Below are positions 1 through 7,136 of a DNA stretch of 9,390 nt, piece after piece. The translations under genes and the position numbers were made by a program. The stretch's first letter is position 1. Every line of letters begins with the position of its first letter. Under the pieces are notes generated by a model. The model did not search any database and had not been told where the DNA came from. It saw only the letters and a program-made list of their open reading frames with translations. Source of the DNA: CAUZFZ01 sp964431285 (GTDB lineage: Bacteria; Planctomycetota; Planctomycetia; Planctomycetales; Planctomycetaceae); NCBI GenBank assembly GCA_964431285.1, contig CAYSJO010000212.1, positions 1-9,390 of the forward strand, written 5' to 3'.

Positions 1-141
1 GACCTGGCGAAAACTCCGCGGCTACAGGCTCATCCCCGACGTCATCCATGGCGTCGAATTCGAAGATGGAATCAGCAAGAACTCCCCACCCAAAGCCGCC
101 GCTGTCTGAGATTTCTCGAACACAACAATTGACAATAACTC
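1..141 (+). mobile_element. Right end of a probable insertion sequence
   Basis: The region holds the transposase tail (2-109) followed by a short non-coding end of about 32 bases. Sulfatase coding sequence is recognisable only from about 142 upward, so the junction probably lies near 141. The candidate terminus read inward is GAGTTATTGTCAATTGTTG (141 downward on the - strand). The other end of the element, its inverted repeat and any target-site duplication lie outside the window, so the exact boundary and family cannot be settled here. Confidence 0.45.
2..109 (+). CDS. C-terminal fragment of a probable transposase (IS256/Mutator-like)
   Basis: An open frame enters from the left edge and reads 35 codons to a TGA at 107-109. 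It begins TWRKLRGYRLIPDVIHGVEF and ends in a short Ala-rich tail (PPKAAAV). The pattern of a Trp-Arg-Lys-Leu-Arg-Gly-Tyr segment, then a hydrophobic helix, then G-V-x-F-x-D-G resembles the extreme C-terminus of Mutator/IS256-type transposases as I recall them from planctomycetes. The DDE catalytic residues would lie upstream, outside the window. The family call is from memory of the tail only and is tentative. The mobile-element reading is strengthened by context: right after this stop, the neighbouring sulfatase gene breaks off. It could instead be the tail of another protein type. Confidence 0.5.
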   Translation, partial: TWRKLRGYRLIPDVIHGVEFEDGISKNSPPKAAAV

Positions 142-758
142 GACGTCAGTGCCTCACTTGCAAACGCGTCGGTCGAGTAGATCTCTTCGAGATCGGGTTT
201 CAGTCGTTGATCGTTACGGGCAAAGACTCGCTGCAGACCAACTCGTTTCACCTTTGAGATGTCGAAGTAGTTCATGCCACCAGAGATCAGCCCGTAGTAG
301 CGATCGAAACCGCGGTCAATCGGCCATGCCGGGCGAAATTCGCCGGCATGCCATTTGCCGGACATGTAACAACGATAGCCCGCCGTCTTCAGAACCTCTG
401 CCAGCGTAACGCACTCCTGATTGAGATAACCCTGCGTCGGACTCGGTTGCTTAGCTGGTGCCAATGTCACCATTTTTCCGACACCAGCCTGATGCGGATA
501 TAATCCTGTCAGCAGAGCCGCACGCGTGGGACAGCAGCGGGCAGCGTTGTAGAACTGCGTGAACTTCAGTCCTTTTGCTGCCAGTCGATCCAGATCGGGA
601 GTGTCGATCTCGCTGCCGTAACAGCCAATGTCCGAGTATCCCATGTCGTCAGCCATGACGAGCAGAATGTTCGGGTGCGTATCGGTGGCTGCGGCAGACA
701 GTTGCGAGACCATCAAGGCAACAAGACTGACCAGTGTGACAGTGGCAGGTCTGATCAT
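72..758 (-). pseudogene. Sulfatase, truncated by probable IS insertion
   Basis: This is the N-terminal half of a secreted type I sulfatase, the family that hydrolyses sulfate esters (often of polysaccharides) with a formylglycine nucleophile. The chosen start at 758 gives a signal peptide (residues 1-23, ending LSAAA). It is followed by HPNILLVMADDMGYSDIG with the metal-binding Asp pair, and by the nucleophile motif C75-C-P-T-R79 with A-L-L-T-G after it. Residues 130-138 (CYMSGKWHA) carry the conserved Lys and His. The fold runs normally to about residue 205 (YSTDAFASEALT). The frame then reads 23 unrelated residues to a stop at 72. A full-length sulfatase is about 450-550 aa, so the C-terminal half with its remaining active-site residues is missing and the product should be inactive. 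An in-frame extension to 971 has no sulfatase character and would overlap the divergent gene, so it was not used. Substrate cannot be inferred. Confidence 0.85.
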
Positions 759-947
759 GGCGACTTCGCTGCGAGTACTCGGACGGGCAAAACCACTCGG
801 GGCTCCATCGTAGTCGTCACAGGCGTGTGGATGCTTCTGAACCCAGTCATAAGCAGGAATAACACTGTGGAATCGAATAGACTCACTCTCAGCCTGGACA
901 CCGGACAAGTACGAACAGCCAATGCTCAACCTGAGACGGGATAACTC
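759..947. promoter_or_regulatory. Divergent intergenic region, sulfatase / spermidine-synthase-like gene
   Basis: These 189 bases separate two genes transcribed away from each other, so promoters for both should lie here. I see no convincing -35/-10 pair on either strand. The + strand gene has only a weak purine stretch (GAGACGGGA, 933-941) before its ATG. The sulfatase has only AGCGAAG just upstream of its ATG. The region's role is inferred from gene orientation, not from a recognised motif. Confidence 0.35.
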
Positions 948-1856
948 ATGACAGCGAAGTACATGCGACATCGCGCCGTTTCCGTCGCGCTGATCATGGC
1001 GGTGGCAGAAGTAATTTCTCTATTCCATCGGGCCGCAGTGGCCCAGGACCGTAACGCATTTCAGGCAGCTGCGATCAAGGCCTTCGGTGCTGTCGAAGCT
1101 GAAGAACAATCGGATTTCGGTCTGGTCCGAGTTCGAAAGAAAGGCGGCATTCGCACGATGCTGTTCGTGCACCCCTCGGGCAAAGAAGTCGGAGAAACGA
1201 TGCTGAATCTCCGCAAGCTTCACGAGCTGATGATTCCATACACGCAAACGATGTTTGCCACCCTGCTGTTCCAGCCGCGTCAGGCACGAGTTCTGATTGT
1301 CGGAGCAGGCGGCGGAGCGATGGTGCATTTCCTGAAGCATCACCTGCCTGACACGAAAGTTGACGCTGTCGAGATTGATCCGACAGTCGTCAAATTCGCG
1401 GACGAGTATTTCGAGACGCGGACTGAAGGCAATGTCCGCGTCATTACTGATGACGGACTGAAGTTTATTCAACAGATCACTGAGCCTTATGACGTGATCT
1501 ACATGGACGCCTTCCTGAAGCCGTCCACGGAAACCGATGACACCGGCCGGCCACTGACACTGAAGACAATTGAGTTCTATAAGAACCTGCAGCAGAAACT
1601 TGCTGACGACGGCGTGGTTGCTTTCAACATTAACCTGCACTCTAAAGTCCAGGCAGACATCACGACGCTGCGCGAGGCATTCCCCCAACTCTACCTGTTC
1701 AGGATTTCCTCGAAAGAAGAGGTGGTTGCCATCGGGACCCGTGTTTCGACGCGTGTTTCAGTCAGCAGTCTCCGTCGCGCAGCCCGTGCGGCGGATCGCA
1801 AACATCGTAAAAACTTCTCGTTTCAGGCCATGCTGAAGTCACTCGTGACAAAATGA
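948..1856 (+). CDS. Spermidine-synthase-like protein with export signal
   Basis: A 302-aa Rossmann-fold protein of the spermidine synthase (polyamine aminopropyltransferase)/SAM-methyltransferase superfamily. Motif I is VLIVGAGGGAM (115-125), the acidic ribose-binding Glu follows in VDAVEIDP (138-145), and D168-D169 fit the adenine-contact position. The catalytic-region Asp is in YMDAFLKPS (185-193), followed by an FYKNLQQKL helix and the GVVAFNI strand. The canonical DP-x-G-P active-site loop is replaced by DAF, as in the many spermidine-synthase-like proteins whose reaction is unknown, so polyamine synthesis should not be assumed. The N-terminus (MTAKYMRHR, then a hydrophobic stretch to about 26, then HRAAVA-QD) looks like a signal peptide or membrane anchor. 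That is odd for a SAM-dependent enzyme, because the cofactor is cytoplasmic. An alternative ATG at 963 would keep the same signal. The basic C-terminal tail (about 270-302) lies beyond the usual fold. The gene stands alone between a divergent sulfatase and a 262-base gap. Confidence 0.8.
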   Translation: MTAKYMRHRAVSVALIMAVAEVISLFHRAAVAQDRNAFQAAAIKAFGAVEAEEQSDFGLVRVRKKGGIRTMLFVHPSGKEVGETMLNLRKLHELMIPYTQTMFATLLFQPRQARVLIVGAGGGAMVHFLKHHLPDTKVDAVEIDPTVVKFADEYFETRTEGNVRVITDDGLKFIQQITEPYDVIYMDAFLKPSTETDDTGRPLTLKTIEFYKNLQQKLADDGVVAFNINLHSKVQADITTLREAFPQLYLFRISSKEEVVAIGTRVSTRVSVSSLRRAARAADRKHRKNFSFQAMLKSLVTK

Positions 1857-2118
1857 CGGAGGTGACCAGACATCGCCCTTTGGAGTGTCCGGCTTAGCGG
1901 AGCTCTTGCATCTTTCGGAGCCTTTGTCTTCACCCAGCCGGGCCGGGCTCTCCAGCTCGCCAACCAGACGGATACGGGAAAGACGGCCGGCGAGTTAGAC
2001 TGTTCGATCAACGCAGCGTGTGAAGAAAGATTGTATTAGCGGACAGGGAGCCGATCATGCTGGAGGGGTCACGGCTTCGTCAGAGTAAACTGTCTTCCAA
2101 ACCTCGGAGAACGACACC
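1857..2118. other. Intergenic gap with no recognised gene
   Basis: This 262-base stretch lies between two + strand genes. The + frames are short. A 62-codon open frame on the - strand (1823-2011) overlaps the end of the upstream gene and matches nothing I know. A GC-rich block (1936-1949) and a 6-base inverted repeat (CTCGCC 1956-1961 / GGCGAG 1989-1994) are present, but there is no U-tract to make a clear terminator. The promoter of the DUF3500 gene is presumably in the A/T-richer part around 2020-2040; no consensus boxes are visible. Confidence 0.4.
2106..2110 (+). promoter_or_regulatory. Ribosome binding site of the DUF3500 gene
   Basis: GGAGA lies 8 bases before the ATG at 2119. It is a clear Shine-Dalgarno match and supports that start, which also begins a good signal peptide. 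Confidence 0.65.
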
Positions 2119-3213
2119 ATGAAACGCATTCGACCGTCAGCTGTCGTGTTGACTCTCGTCGGGATCGTCGCAGTACTGTCTATGGCTGATGCCGATGATC
2201 CGGTTGCTGTTCCGCCCAATGCGATTGATGCCCCCGAGATTGCTGGTGAACTGGCAGAGTCCGCTCAGCGGTTTCTGGCTGCCATCGAGCCGGACGTGAA
2301 GGCGAGACGCATCAAAAGCCAGTTCCTGTTTCAGGACGCCGAACGCGGCAACTTTCACTTCTTTCCGATCGCCCGACGCGGAGCCCCGCTCAAGGATTTG
2401 AAGGCAGGGCAACGTCAGCTCGGGTACGCCCTGATGAGTGGCGTGCTCAGCCATGTTGGTAACCAGAAGGCACTGACGATCATGAGCCTCGGCGACTACC
2501 TCAGCGAAACGGATGAAACGCCGAACAAATATCGTGACTCCGACCAGTTTTACTTTTCGATTTTCGGAAACCCGTCCGCGGAAGGGACCTGGGGATATCG
2601 CGTTGAAGGATTTCATCTGTCGCTGAACGTCACTGTCGTCAAAGGCCGCTGGATCTCGGCGACACCGTCGTTCTTTGGTGTAATTCCGGCCACTGTGCCC
2701 GATGGTCCGAGGGCAGGGATGCAGGTTCTGAAGCAGGAGACGGAGTTGGGCCGTTCGCTGGCAAAATCGTTCAATGCCGAGCAACAACAGATCGGCTTTG
2801 GTGAGATTCCGGAATTCCTCACAGAAACCGTTGGCGGACTGACAACGGGAAACAAACGTCGGATCGAACGTGGGAAGCCACGTGGGGTTGCTGCTGTTGA
2901 TATGACGCATCAGCAACGAGAAATCCTCATGAAACTCGTTCGCGTACACATTGGTCGCATTCGCCGGGACCTTGCCGATCAGGACCTTGCCCGCATTGAT
3001 CGCGCCGGCGTCGACAAAATCCGCTTCATCTGGGCCGGTGGACTGGAGCCCGGTGAACCGCATCACTACATGATTCAGGGGCCCACCTTCCTGATCGAAT
3101 ACGACAACACACAGGACGGCGCAGATCACGTGCACTGTGTGTACCGTGACTTCGACAACGACTTCGGCGATGCGATACTTGAGCATTATCGCAGGCACGA
3201 TCATCACGATTGA
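2119..3213 (+). CDS. Exported DUF3500-domain protein
   Basis: A 364-aa protein of the DUF3500 family, whose function is not established. A basic n-region (MKRIR) and a hydrophobic core, ending near residue 24-26 (SMADA-DD), form a Sec signal peptide, so the protein should leave the cytoplasm. Family features visible in order are: a helical N-terminal part with RQLGYALMSGVLS (about 99-111), then W-G-Y-R-V-E-G-F-H-L-S-L-N (158-170), PSFFG (183-187) and GPRAG (196-200). Next come HHYMIQGPTFLIEYDN (315-330) and HVHCVYRDFDNDFG (337-350), ending in a His/Asp-rich tail. The invariant histidines and acidic residues in the last two blocks suggest a metal or catalytic site, but that is inference. The length is close to normal for the family and nothing is broken. 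It precedes the DUF1592 operon by 218 bases on the same strand and may or may not be cotranscribed with it. Confidence 0.85.
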   Translation: MKRIRPSAVVLTLVGIVAVLSMADADDPVAVPPNAIDAPEIAGELAESAQRFLAAIEPDVKARRIKSQFLFQDAERGNFHFFPIARRGAPLKDLKAGQRQLGYALMSGVLSHVGNQKALTIMSLGDYLSETDETPNKYRDSDQFYFSIFGNPSAEGTWGYRVEGFHLSLNVTVVKGRWISATPSFFGVIPATVPDGPRAGMQVLKQETELGRSLAKSFNAEQQQIGFGEIPEFLTETVGGLTTGNKRRIERGKPRGVAAVDMTHQQREILMKLVRVHIGRIRRDLADQDLARIDRAGVDKIRFIWAGGLEPGEPHHYMIQGPTFLIEYDNTQDGADHVHCVYRDFDNDFGDAILEHYRRHDHHD

Positions 3214-3431
3214 ATTCCGGAGCCCGCGGCACATCAGCCGTACTCACCCACAATTCCCACTGTTTCCAAGACTCTCGCTGCCGTTGCACCATCACCGACT
3301 CTTTTCACAAACACACGCAACGCAAATACTCTGGACCAACTTTGAATACTCCTGGCCGGAGTCGACGAGGGTTCGGCGGACGCTGTATTTGGATTACAAT
3401 TCACGTGTTCGCGTCCATCGTGGATTTACCG
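3214..3431 (+). other. Intergenic leader before the DUF1592 operon
   Basis: The 218 bases between the DUF3500 stop and the chosen start of the next gene contain no protein-like sequence. The frame is open in phase with the downstream gene back to a TTG at 3210, but the 74 extra residues are Arg/Ser/His-rich and unlike any domain. An A/T-richer patch around 3340-3410 could hold the operon promoter; no clear boxes are seen. Confidence 0.4.
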
Positions 3432-5792
3432 ATGCTGCGATTGCCCCGGCAACCAACGTTGATCCTCCTTCTGCTCGCCATCCATTTGCATGGTGCTGCG
3501 GCTGTGGCTGCGACCCTCTCAGATTCTGAATTCAAGGTGATGGTCGAACAGTATTGTGTCGAATGTCACAGATCGTATGAGAAAGAGGGACGACCTGGGT
3601 TTGACGGCATTATTAAGGAGACCATCAGCGCGAACAGCGTTACGTGGGAGAAGGTCATTCGTAAAATCGAGGGGCGGCAGATGCCGCCAATTGGTCAGCC
3701 TCGGCCGAGCGACGACGAATACGACTCGCTGTCGAATTACCTTGTGACGCGACTGAATGCGGCGGCGGCAACTCAACCGAATCCCGGTAACATCGACACC
3801 TTCCGTCGGCTTGCCCGTACCGAGTACCAGAACGCCATCCGCGATCTGTTGGACGTACGGATTGACGTGGCAGAGTTGCTGCCGGCGGATGAGTCCAGCC
3901 ACGGATTCGATCACATCACTGTTGGCGACCTGCCGCCCGGTCTGCTGACGCGATACGTCCAGGCGGCAGAGAAGATTTCTCAACTCGCTGTCGGTTCCCC
4001 ATTGAAGCGGCCCGGTGGCAAGACCTACCGCATCAAGGCCGACACCACTCAGGAAAAACACGTACCCGGACTTCCACTGGGTACGCGCGGCGGCGGGCTG
4101 TTTTCCCACATCTTCCCGCGGTCCGGCGAGTACGAAGTGAACGTCCGATTGACTCGCGACCGCAATGACGAGGTCGAGGGCCTGCACGGTACACATCAGC
4201 TGGAGATTCTGCTCGACCGGAGAAAGATGGCGAGCCTCATCGTCAGACGTCCCAGGAGTGGCAAACTTGCCGACTTTGATGACTCCCAACTCCGTGCCCG
4301 CATCGAAGTGTCGGCCGGGCCGCACGACCTGGGCGTGACGTTTGTTCGACAGGGAGCATCGCTGGAAGAGACAAAACGTCAGCCTCTCAATGTGCATTTC
4401 AACCTGCATCGCCACCCGCGGCTATCCCCTGCGATCTACGAGGTATCGATCACGGGACCATTTACCGATGGTGGTAAACCTTCGCAGTCGGTTGAGACTC
4501 CCAGTCGGAAGCGAATTTTCATTGCTCGACCGGATGATGAGAATAATAAGTCCGCCGCCCGCAGGGTGCTCTCCGCACTGGCCCGCCGCGCCTACCGCCG
4601 CCCCGTCACCGCCGGTGACCTCAACCGCCTCATGGTTTTCTACCATGAGGGATACAAACGAAGTGGCTTCGAAGTGGGAATTGAATCGGCAGTCGCGGCA
4701 ATCCTCACCAACCCACACTTCCTGTTAAAGATCGAGCGTGAGCCAACTGGCATCGCCACCGGCAAGCCGTACCCGATCTCTGACGTTGAGTTGGCGTCGC
4801 GATTGTCGTTCTTTTTGTGGAGTTCCATTCCAGATATCGAGCTGCTCGACCTCGCTGAACGTGGCGAACTGCGGAAGCCGAACGTACTGGAGAGGCAGGG
4901 CAAACGGATGCTCGCGGACAACAGGTCGTCCAACCTGGCGACGAACTTTGCCAGTCAGTGGCTGCATCTGCGGAACCTCGATTCGATCACACCCGACGGT
5001 CGGCTGTATCCCGACTTCGACGACAACCTCCGCCGGGCAATGCGTCGGGAGACAGAGTTGCATGTTCAGGAGATGGTCCAGAATGACGGGAGCGTGCTCA
5101 AACTGATCCGCACGGGTCACACGTACTTGAATGAGCGACTGGCCAGGCACTACGGCGTTCCGCACGTCTACGGCAGCCGGTTCCGGCGTGTCGACCTGCC
5201 CGCAGGCTCCAGGCGAGGGGGACTGCTGCGTCACAGCAGCATTCTCACTGTCACGTCTTACGCCACGCGCACCTCACCGGTAATTCGAGGTAACTGGGTA
5301 CTGGACAACATCCTCGGCGCCCCCGCTCCGCCGCCACCAGACGATGTCCCGTCACTTGACGATTCGAAGACCGTTTCCGAACAACTGACGGTGCGCGAGC
5401 GGCTCAGTGAGCATCGTGAAAACGCCGCCTGTGCCGGTTGTCACAACCTGATGGACCCGGTCGGGTTCGTGCTGGAGAACTTCGACGCGATCGGCCAGTG
5501 GCGAGAAAAAGACACAGGCAAACCGGTTGACGTCAGTGGGGGACTGCCTGACGGCAGTAGATTCTCCGGTGTCGAGGGACTCGAATCTGCCATACTGAAG
5601 AGGCCAGACCTTTTTGTGACCGCAACGACCGAGAAGCTGATGACGTTCGCACTCGGCCGTGGAGTGGAACTGCACGACGGCCCGGCGATTCGTGAGATCG
5701 TGCGGCAGGCGGCAAAAAACGACTACCGATTCTCAGCGATTGTACTCGGCATCGTTCGTAGCACACCGTTCCAGATGAGGAGCAAGCGATGA
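3432..5792 (+). CDS. Exported two-CXXCH protein with DUF1587/1595/1592/1588/1585 domains
   Basis: A 786-aa planctomycete-type haem protein. The start at 3432 was chosen because it begins a Sec signal peptide (basic MLRLPR, then LILLLLAIHLHGAAAVAA, cleavage near 27). Domains in order: a PSCyt1-like cytochrome c domain (about 30-105) with C42-V-E-C-H46 and a candidate Met ligand in RQMPP (M84); DUF1587 (about 124-186, FRRLARTEYQNAIRDLL); a beta-sandwich-like insert (about 197-344); DUF1595 (about 375-436, ALARRAYRRPVT); DUF1592 (about 447-575, ELASRLSFFLWSS and FASQWLHLRNL); DUF1588 (about 583-685), with an Ala/Pro-rich loop and a second haem-type motif C667-A-G-C-H671 followed by DPVGFVLENFDAIG; and DUF1585 to the C-terminus. 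Electron transfer or oxidoreductase activity on an extracellular substrate is the usual guess for such proteins, but no reaction is established. The last codon overlaps the DUF1552 start (ATGA), so the pair is translationally coupled. Confidence 0.9.
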   Translation: MLRLPRQPTLILLLLAIHLHGAAAVAATLSDSEFKVMVEQYCVECHRSYEKEGRPGFDGIIKETISANSVTWEKVIRKIEGRQMPPIGQPRPSDDEYDSLSNYLVTRLNAAAATQPNPGNIDTFRRLARTEYQNAIRDLLDVRIDVAELLPADESSHGFDHITVGDLPPGLLTRYVQAAEKISQLAVGSPLKRPGGKTYRIKADTTQEKHVPGLPLGTRGGGLFSHIFPRSGEYEVNVRLTRDRNDEVEGLHGTHQLEILLDRRKMASLIVRRPRSGKLADFDDSQLRARIEVSAGPHDLGVTFVRQGASLEETKRQPLNVHFNLHRHPRLSPAIYEVSITGPFTDGGKPSQSVETPSRKRIFIARPDDENNKSAARRVLSALARRAYRRPVTAGDLNRLMVFYHEGYKRSGFEVGIESAVAAILTNPHFLLKIEREPTGIATGKPYPISDVELASRLSFFLWSSIPDIELLDLAERGELRKPNVLERQGKRMLADNRSSNLATNFASQWLHLRNLDSITPDGRLYPDFDDNLRRAMRRETELHVQEMVQNDGSVLKLIRTGHTYLNERLARHYGVPHVYGSRFRRVDLPAGSRRGGLLRHSSILTVTSYATRTSPVIRGNWVLDNILGAPAPPPPDDVPSLDDSKTVSEQLTVRERLSEHRENAACAGCHNLMDPVGFVLENFDAIGQWREKDTGKPVDVSGGLPDGSRFSGVEGLESAILKRPDLFVTATTEKLMTFALGRGVELHDGPAIREIVRQAAKNDYRFSAIVLGIVRSTPFQMRSKR
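5777..5792 (+). promoter_or_regulatory. Internal ribosome binding site and ATGA start/stop overlap
   Basis: GAGGAG at 5777-5782 sits 6 bases before the ATG at 5789. That ATG overlaps the TGA (5790-5792) of the upstream gene. This is a strong Shine-Dalgarno inside coding sequence and indicates coupled translation of the two proteins. Confidence 0.75.
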
Positions 5793-7135
5793 ACATCATC
5801 ACCGGCAAATCCCTCTCACGTCGTACCGTCCTGAAGGGCGCGGGCGCCGCCGTCGCCCTTCCGCTGCTGGACGCGATGCTCCCCGCCGGACCAGCACTGG
5901 CCAGGTCGCCGAGCGCAAACTCCGTGAAACGGCTGCAGTACGTCTACATGCCCATGGGCTGCGACCACTCCCGATGGACACCAGAGGGCGAAACGCTAGA
6001 CAAGCTTCCGTTCATTCTTGAGCCGCTTGCCCCGGTACGTGACAAGCTGAACGTCATCAGCAACCTTGAACTGGCCAATGCCTACCCCGGCTCGCACGCC
6101 ACATCCAACTCGGCGTTTCTCAGCTGTGCTCGCGCTAAACACACCGAGTCGACTGATTACTACCTCGGTACGACAGCCGATCAGATCGCTGCGAAGAACA
6201 TCGGTCAGGTCACCAGGCTGCCGTCCATGGAACTGTCGATGGACCTGGCACAGATGGTCGGCCAGTGTGACAACGGTTACGCCTGTGTTTACCAGAACAA
6301 TCTGTCCTGGTCTTCGCCGACCACTCCTCTCCCATCCGAGGCCCACCCGCGGATCGTCTTCGAGACGATGTTCGGCGAAGGTGGCAGTGTCGAGGAACGC
6401 CGGACCGCACTGCGCAGGCAAGCGAGCCTGCTCGACGCACTGACGGACGAAATCAGCCGCCTGAAACGCGAGGTCGGTGCGTCCGACCGGTCGAAGATCG
6501 ACCAGTACCTCCAGTCCGTCCGCGAAGTCGAACGACGAATCAATAAAGCGGATTCGGACGTCAACAGCGGCAAGCTTCGCGACCTTGAACGCCCACTCGG
6601 GGTTCCGGCCTCGTACGAAGAGCATGCCCGGCTCATGTTCGATCTGCAGGTACTTGCCATGCAGGGAGACGTGACCCGTGTGATGACGTTTCAGCTCGCC
6701 CGAGAAACATCCAAACGCAGCTACCCGGAGATTGGCGTTCCCGACTCACACCACCCGCTAAGTCACCATGGCAACAACCCGGACATGATCGCCCGCATGG
6801 CGAAGATCAACAGGTTCCACGTTATGCTGTTTGCTTACTTCCTGCAGAAGCTTGCGAAAACGCATGAGGCTGGCGGAACGCTGCTCGATCACACGTTGTG
6901 TCTCTATGGCAGCGGCATGGGCAACCCCAACGTGCACGACCACACCAACGTGCCGACCATCGTTGCGGGCGGCTCCGTCGCGGGCCTCGAAGGTGGACGT
7001 CACATCCGGTACGAGAACGTTACTCCGCTTGCCAACGTTCACCTGGCACTGCTGCACAAGGCTGGTGTCGACCTCGAACAATTCGCCGACTCGACCGGCA
7101 CGACTGCCGAGTTGTTCCAACCGGCGAAACTCTGA
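5789..7135 (+). CDS. Tat-exported DUF1552 (HXXSHH) protein
   Basis: A 448-aa DUF1552 family protein. The N-terminus has a twin-arginine motif S10-R-R-T-V-L-K16, a hydrophobic stretch and an A-L-A cleavage site at 36-38, predicting export in folded form. The family signature H-x-x-S-H-H is present at H322-P-L-S-H-H327, in the context PDSHHPLSHHGNNP. Other conserved blocks are VYMPMGCDHSRWTP near the N-terminus, LSCARAKHTESTDYYLGTTADQI (about 110-135), and GSGMGN with H383-D-H385 near the C-terminus. The last block resembles the late metal-site strand of sulfatase/phosphatase-like folds (as in DUF1501), so a hydrolase with metal-binding histidines is possible but unproven. It is coupled to the DUF1592 gene upstream and is followed after one base by the ankyrin gene, a fixed partnership in this phylum. 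Full length and intact. Confidence 0.9.
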   Translation: MNIITGKSLSRRTVLKGAGAAVALPLLDAMLPAGPALARSPSANSVKRLQYVYMPMGCDHSRWTPEGETLDKLPFILEPLAPVRDKLNVISNLELANAYPGSHATSNSAFLSCARAKHTESTDYYLGTTADQIAAKNIGQVTRLPSMELSMDLAQMVGQCDNGYACVYQNNLSWSSPTTPLPSEAHPRIVFETMFGEGGSVEERRTALRRQASLLDALTDEISRLKREVGASDRSKIDQYLQSVREVERRINKADSDVNSGKLRDLERPLGVPASYEEHARLMFDLQVLAMQGDVTRVMTFQLARETSKRSYPEIGVPDSHHPLSHHGNNPDMIARMAKINRFHVMLFAYFLQKLAKTHEAGGTLLDHTLCLYGSGMGNPNVHDHTNVPTIVAGGSVAGLEGGRHIRYENVTPLANVHLALLHKAGVDLEQFADSTGTTAELFQPAKL

Positions 7136-7136
7136 C

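Noticed and set aside
759..971. N-terminal extension of the sulfatase frame by 71 codons to an ATG at 971
   Set aside because: It precedes a complete signal peptide beginning at 758, looks like random sequence and overlaps the start of the divergent gene.
2137..3234. 365-codon open frame on the - strand opposite the DUF3500 gene
   Set aside because: It is the antisense of a clearly conserved gene, with no recognisable domain. Long antisense frames are common in GC-rich codon use.
3210..3431. Extension of the DUF1592-family protein to a TTG at 3210
   Set aside because: The 74 extra residues have no domain character and would bury the signal peptide that starts at 3432.
3519..4415. 298-codon open frame on the - strand opposite the DUF1592 gene
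   Set aside because: It is antisense to conserved cytochrome and DUF1587 domains, with no family likeness.
6831..7136. Extension of the ankyrin frame by 102 codons inside the DUF1552 gene
   Set aside because: It is an out-of-frame reading of well-conserved DUF1552 sequence; the signal peptide begins at 7137.
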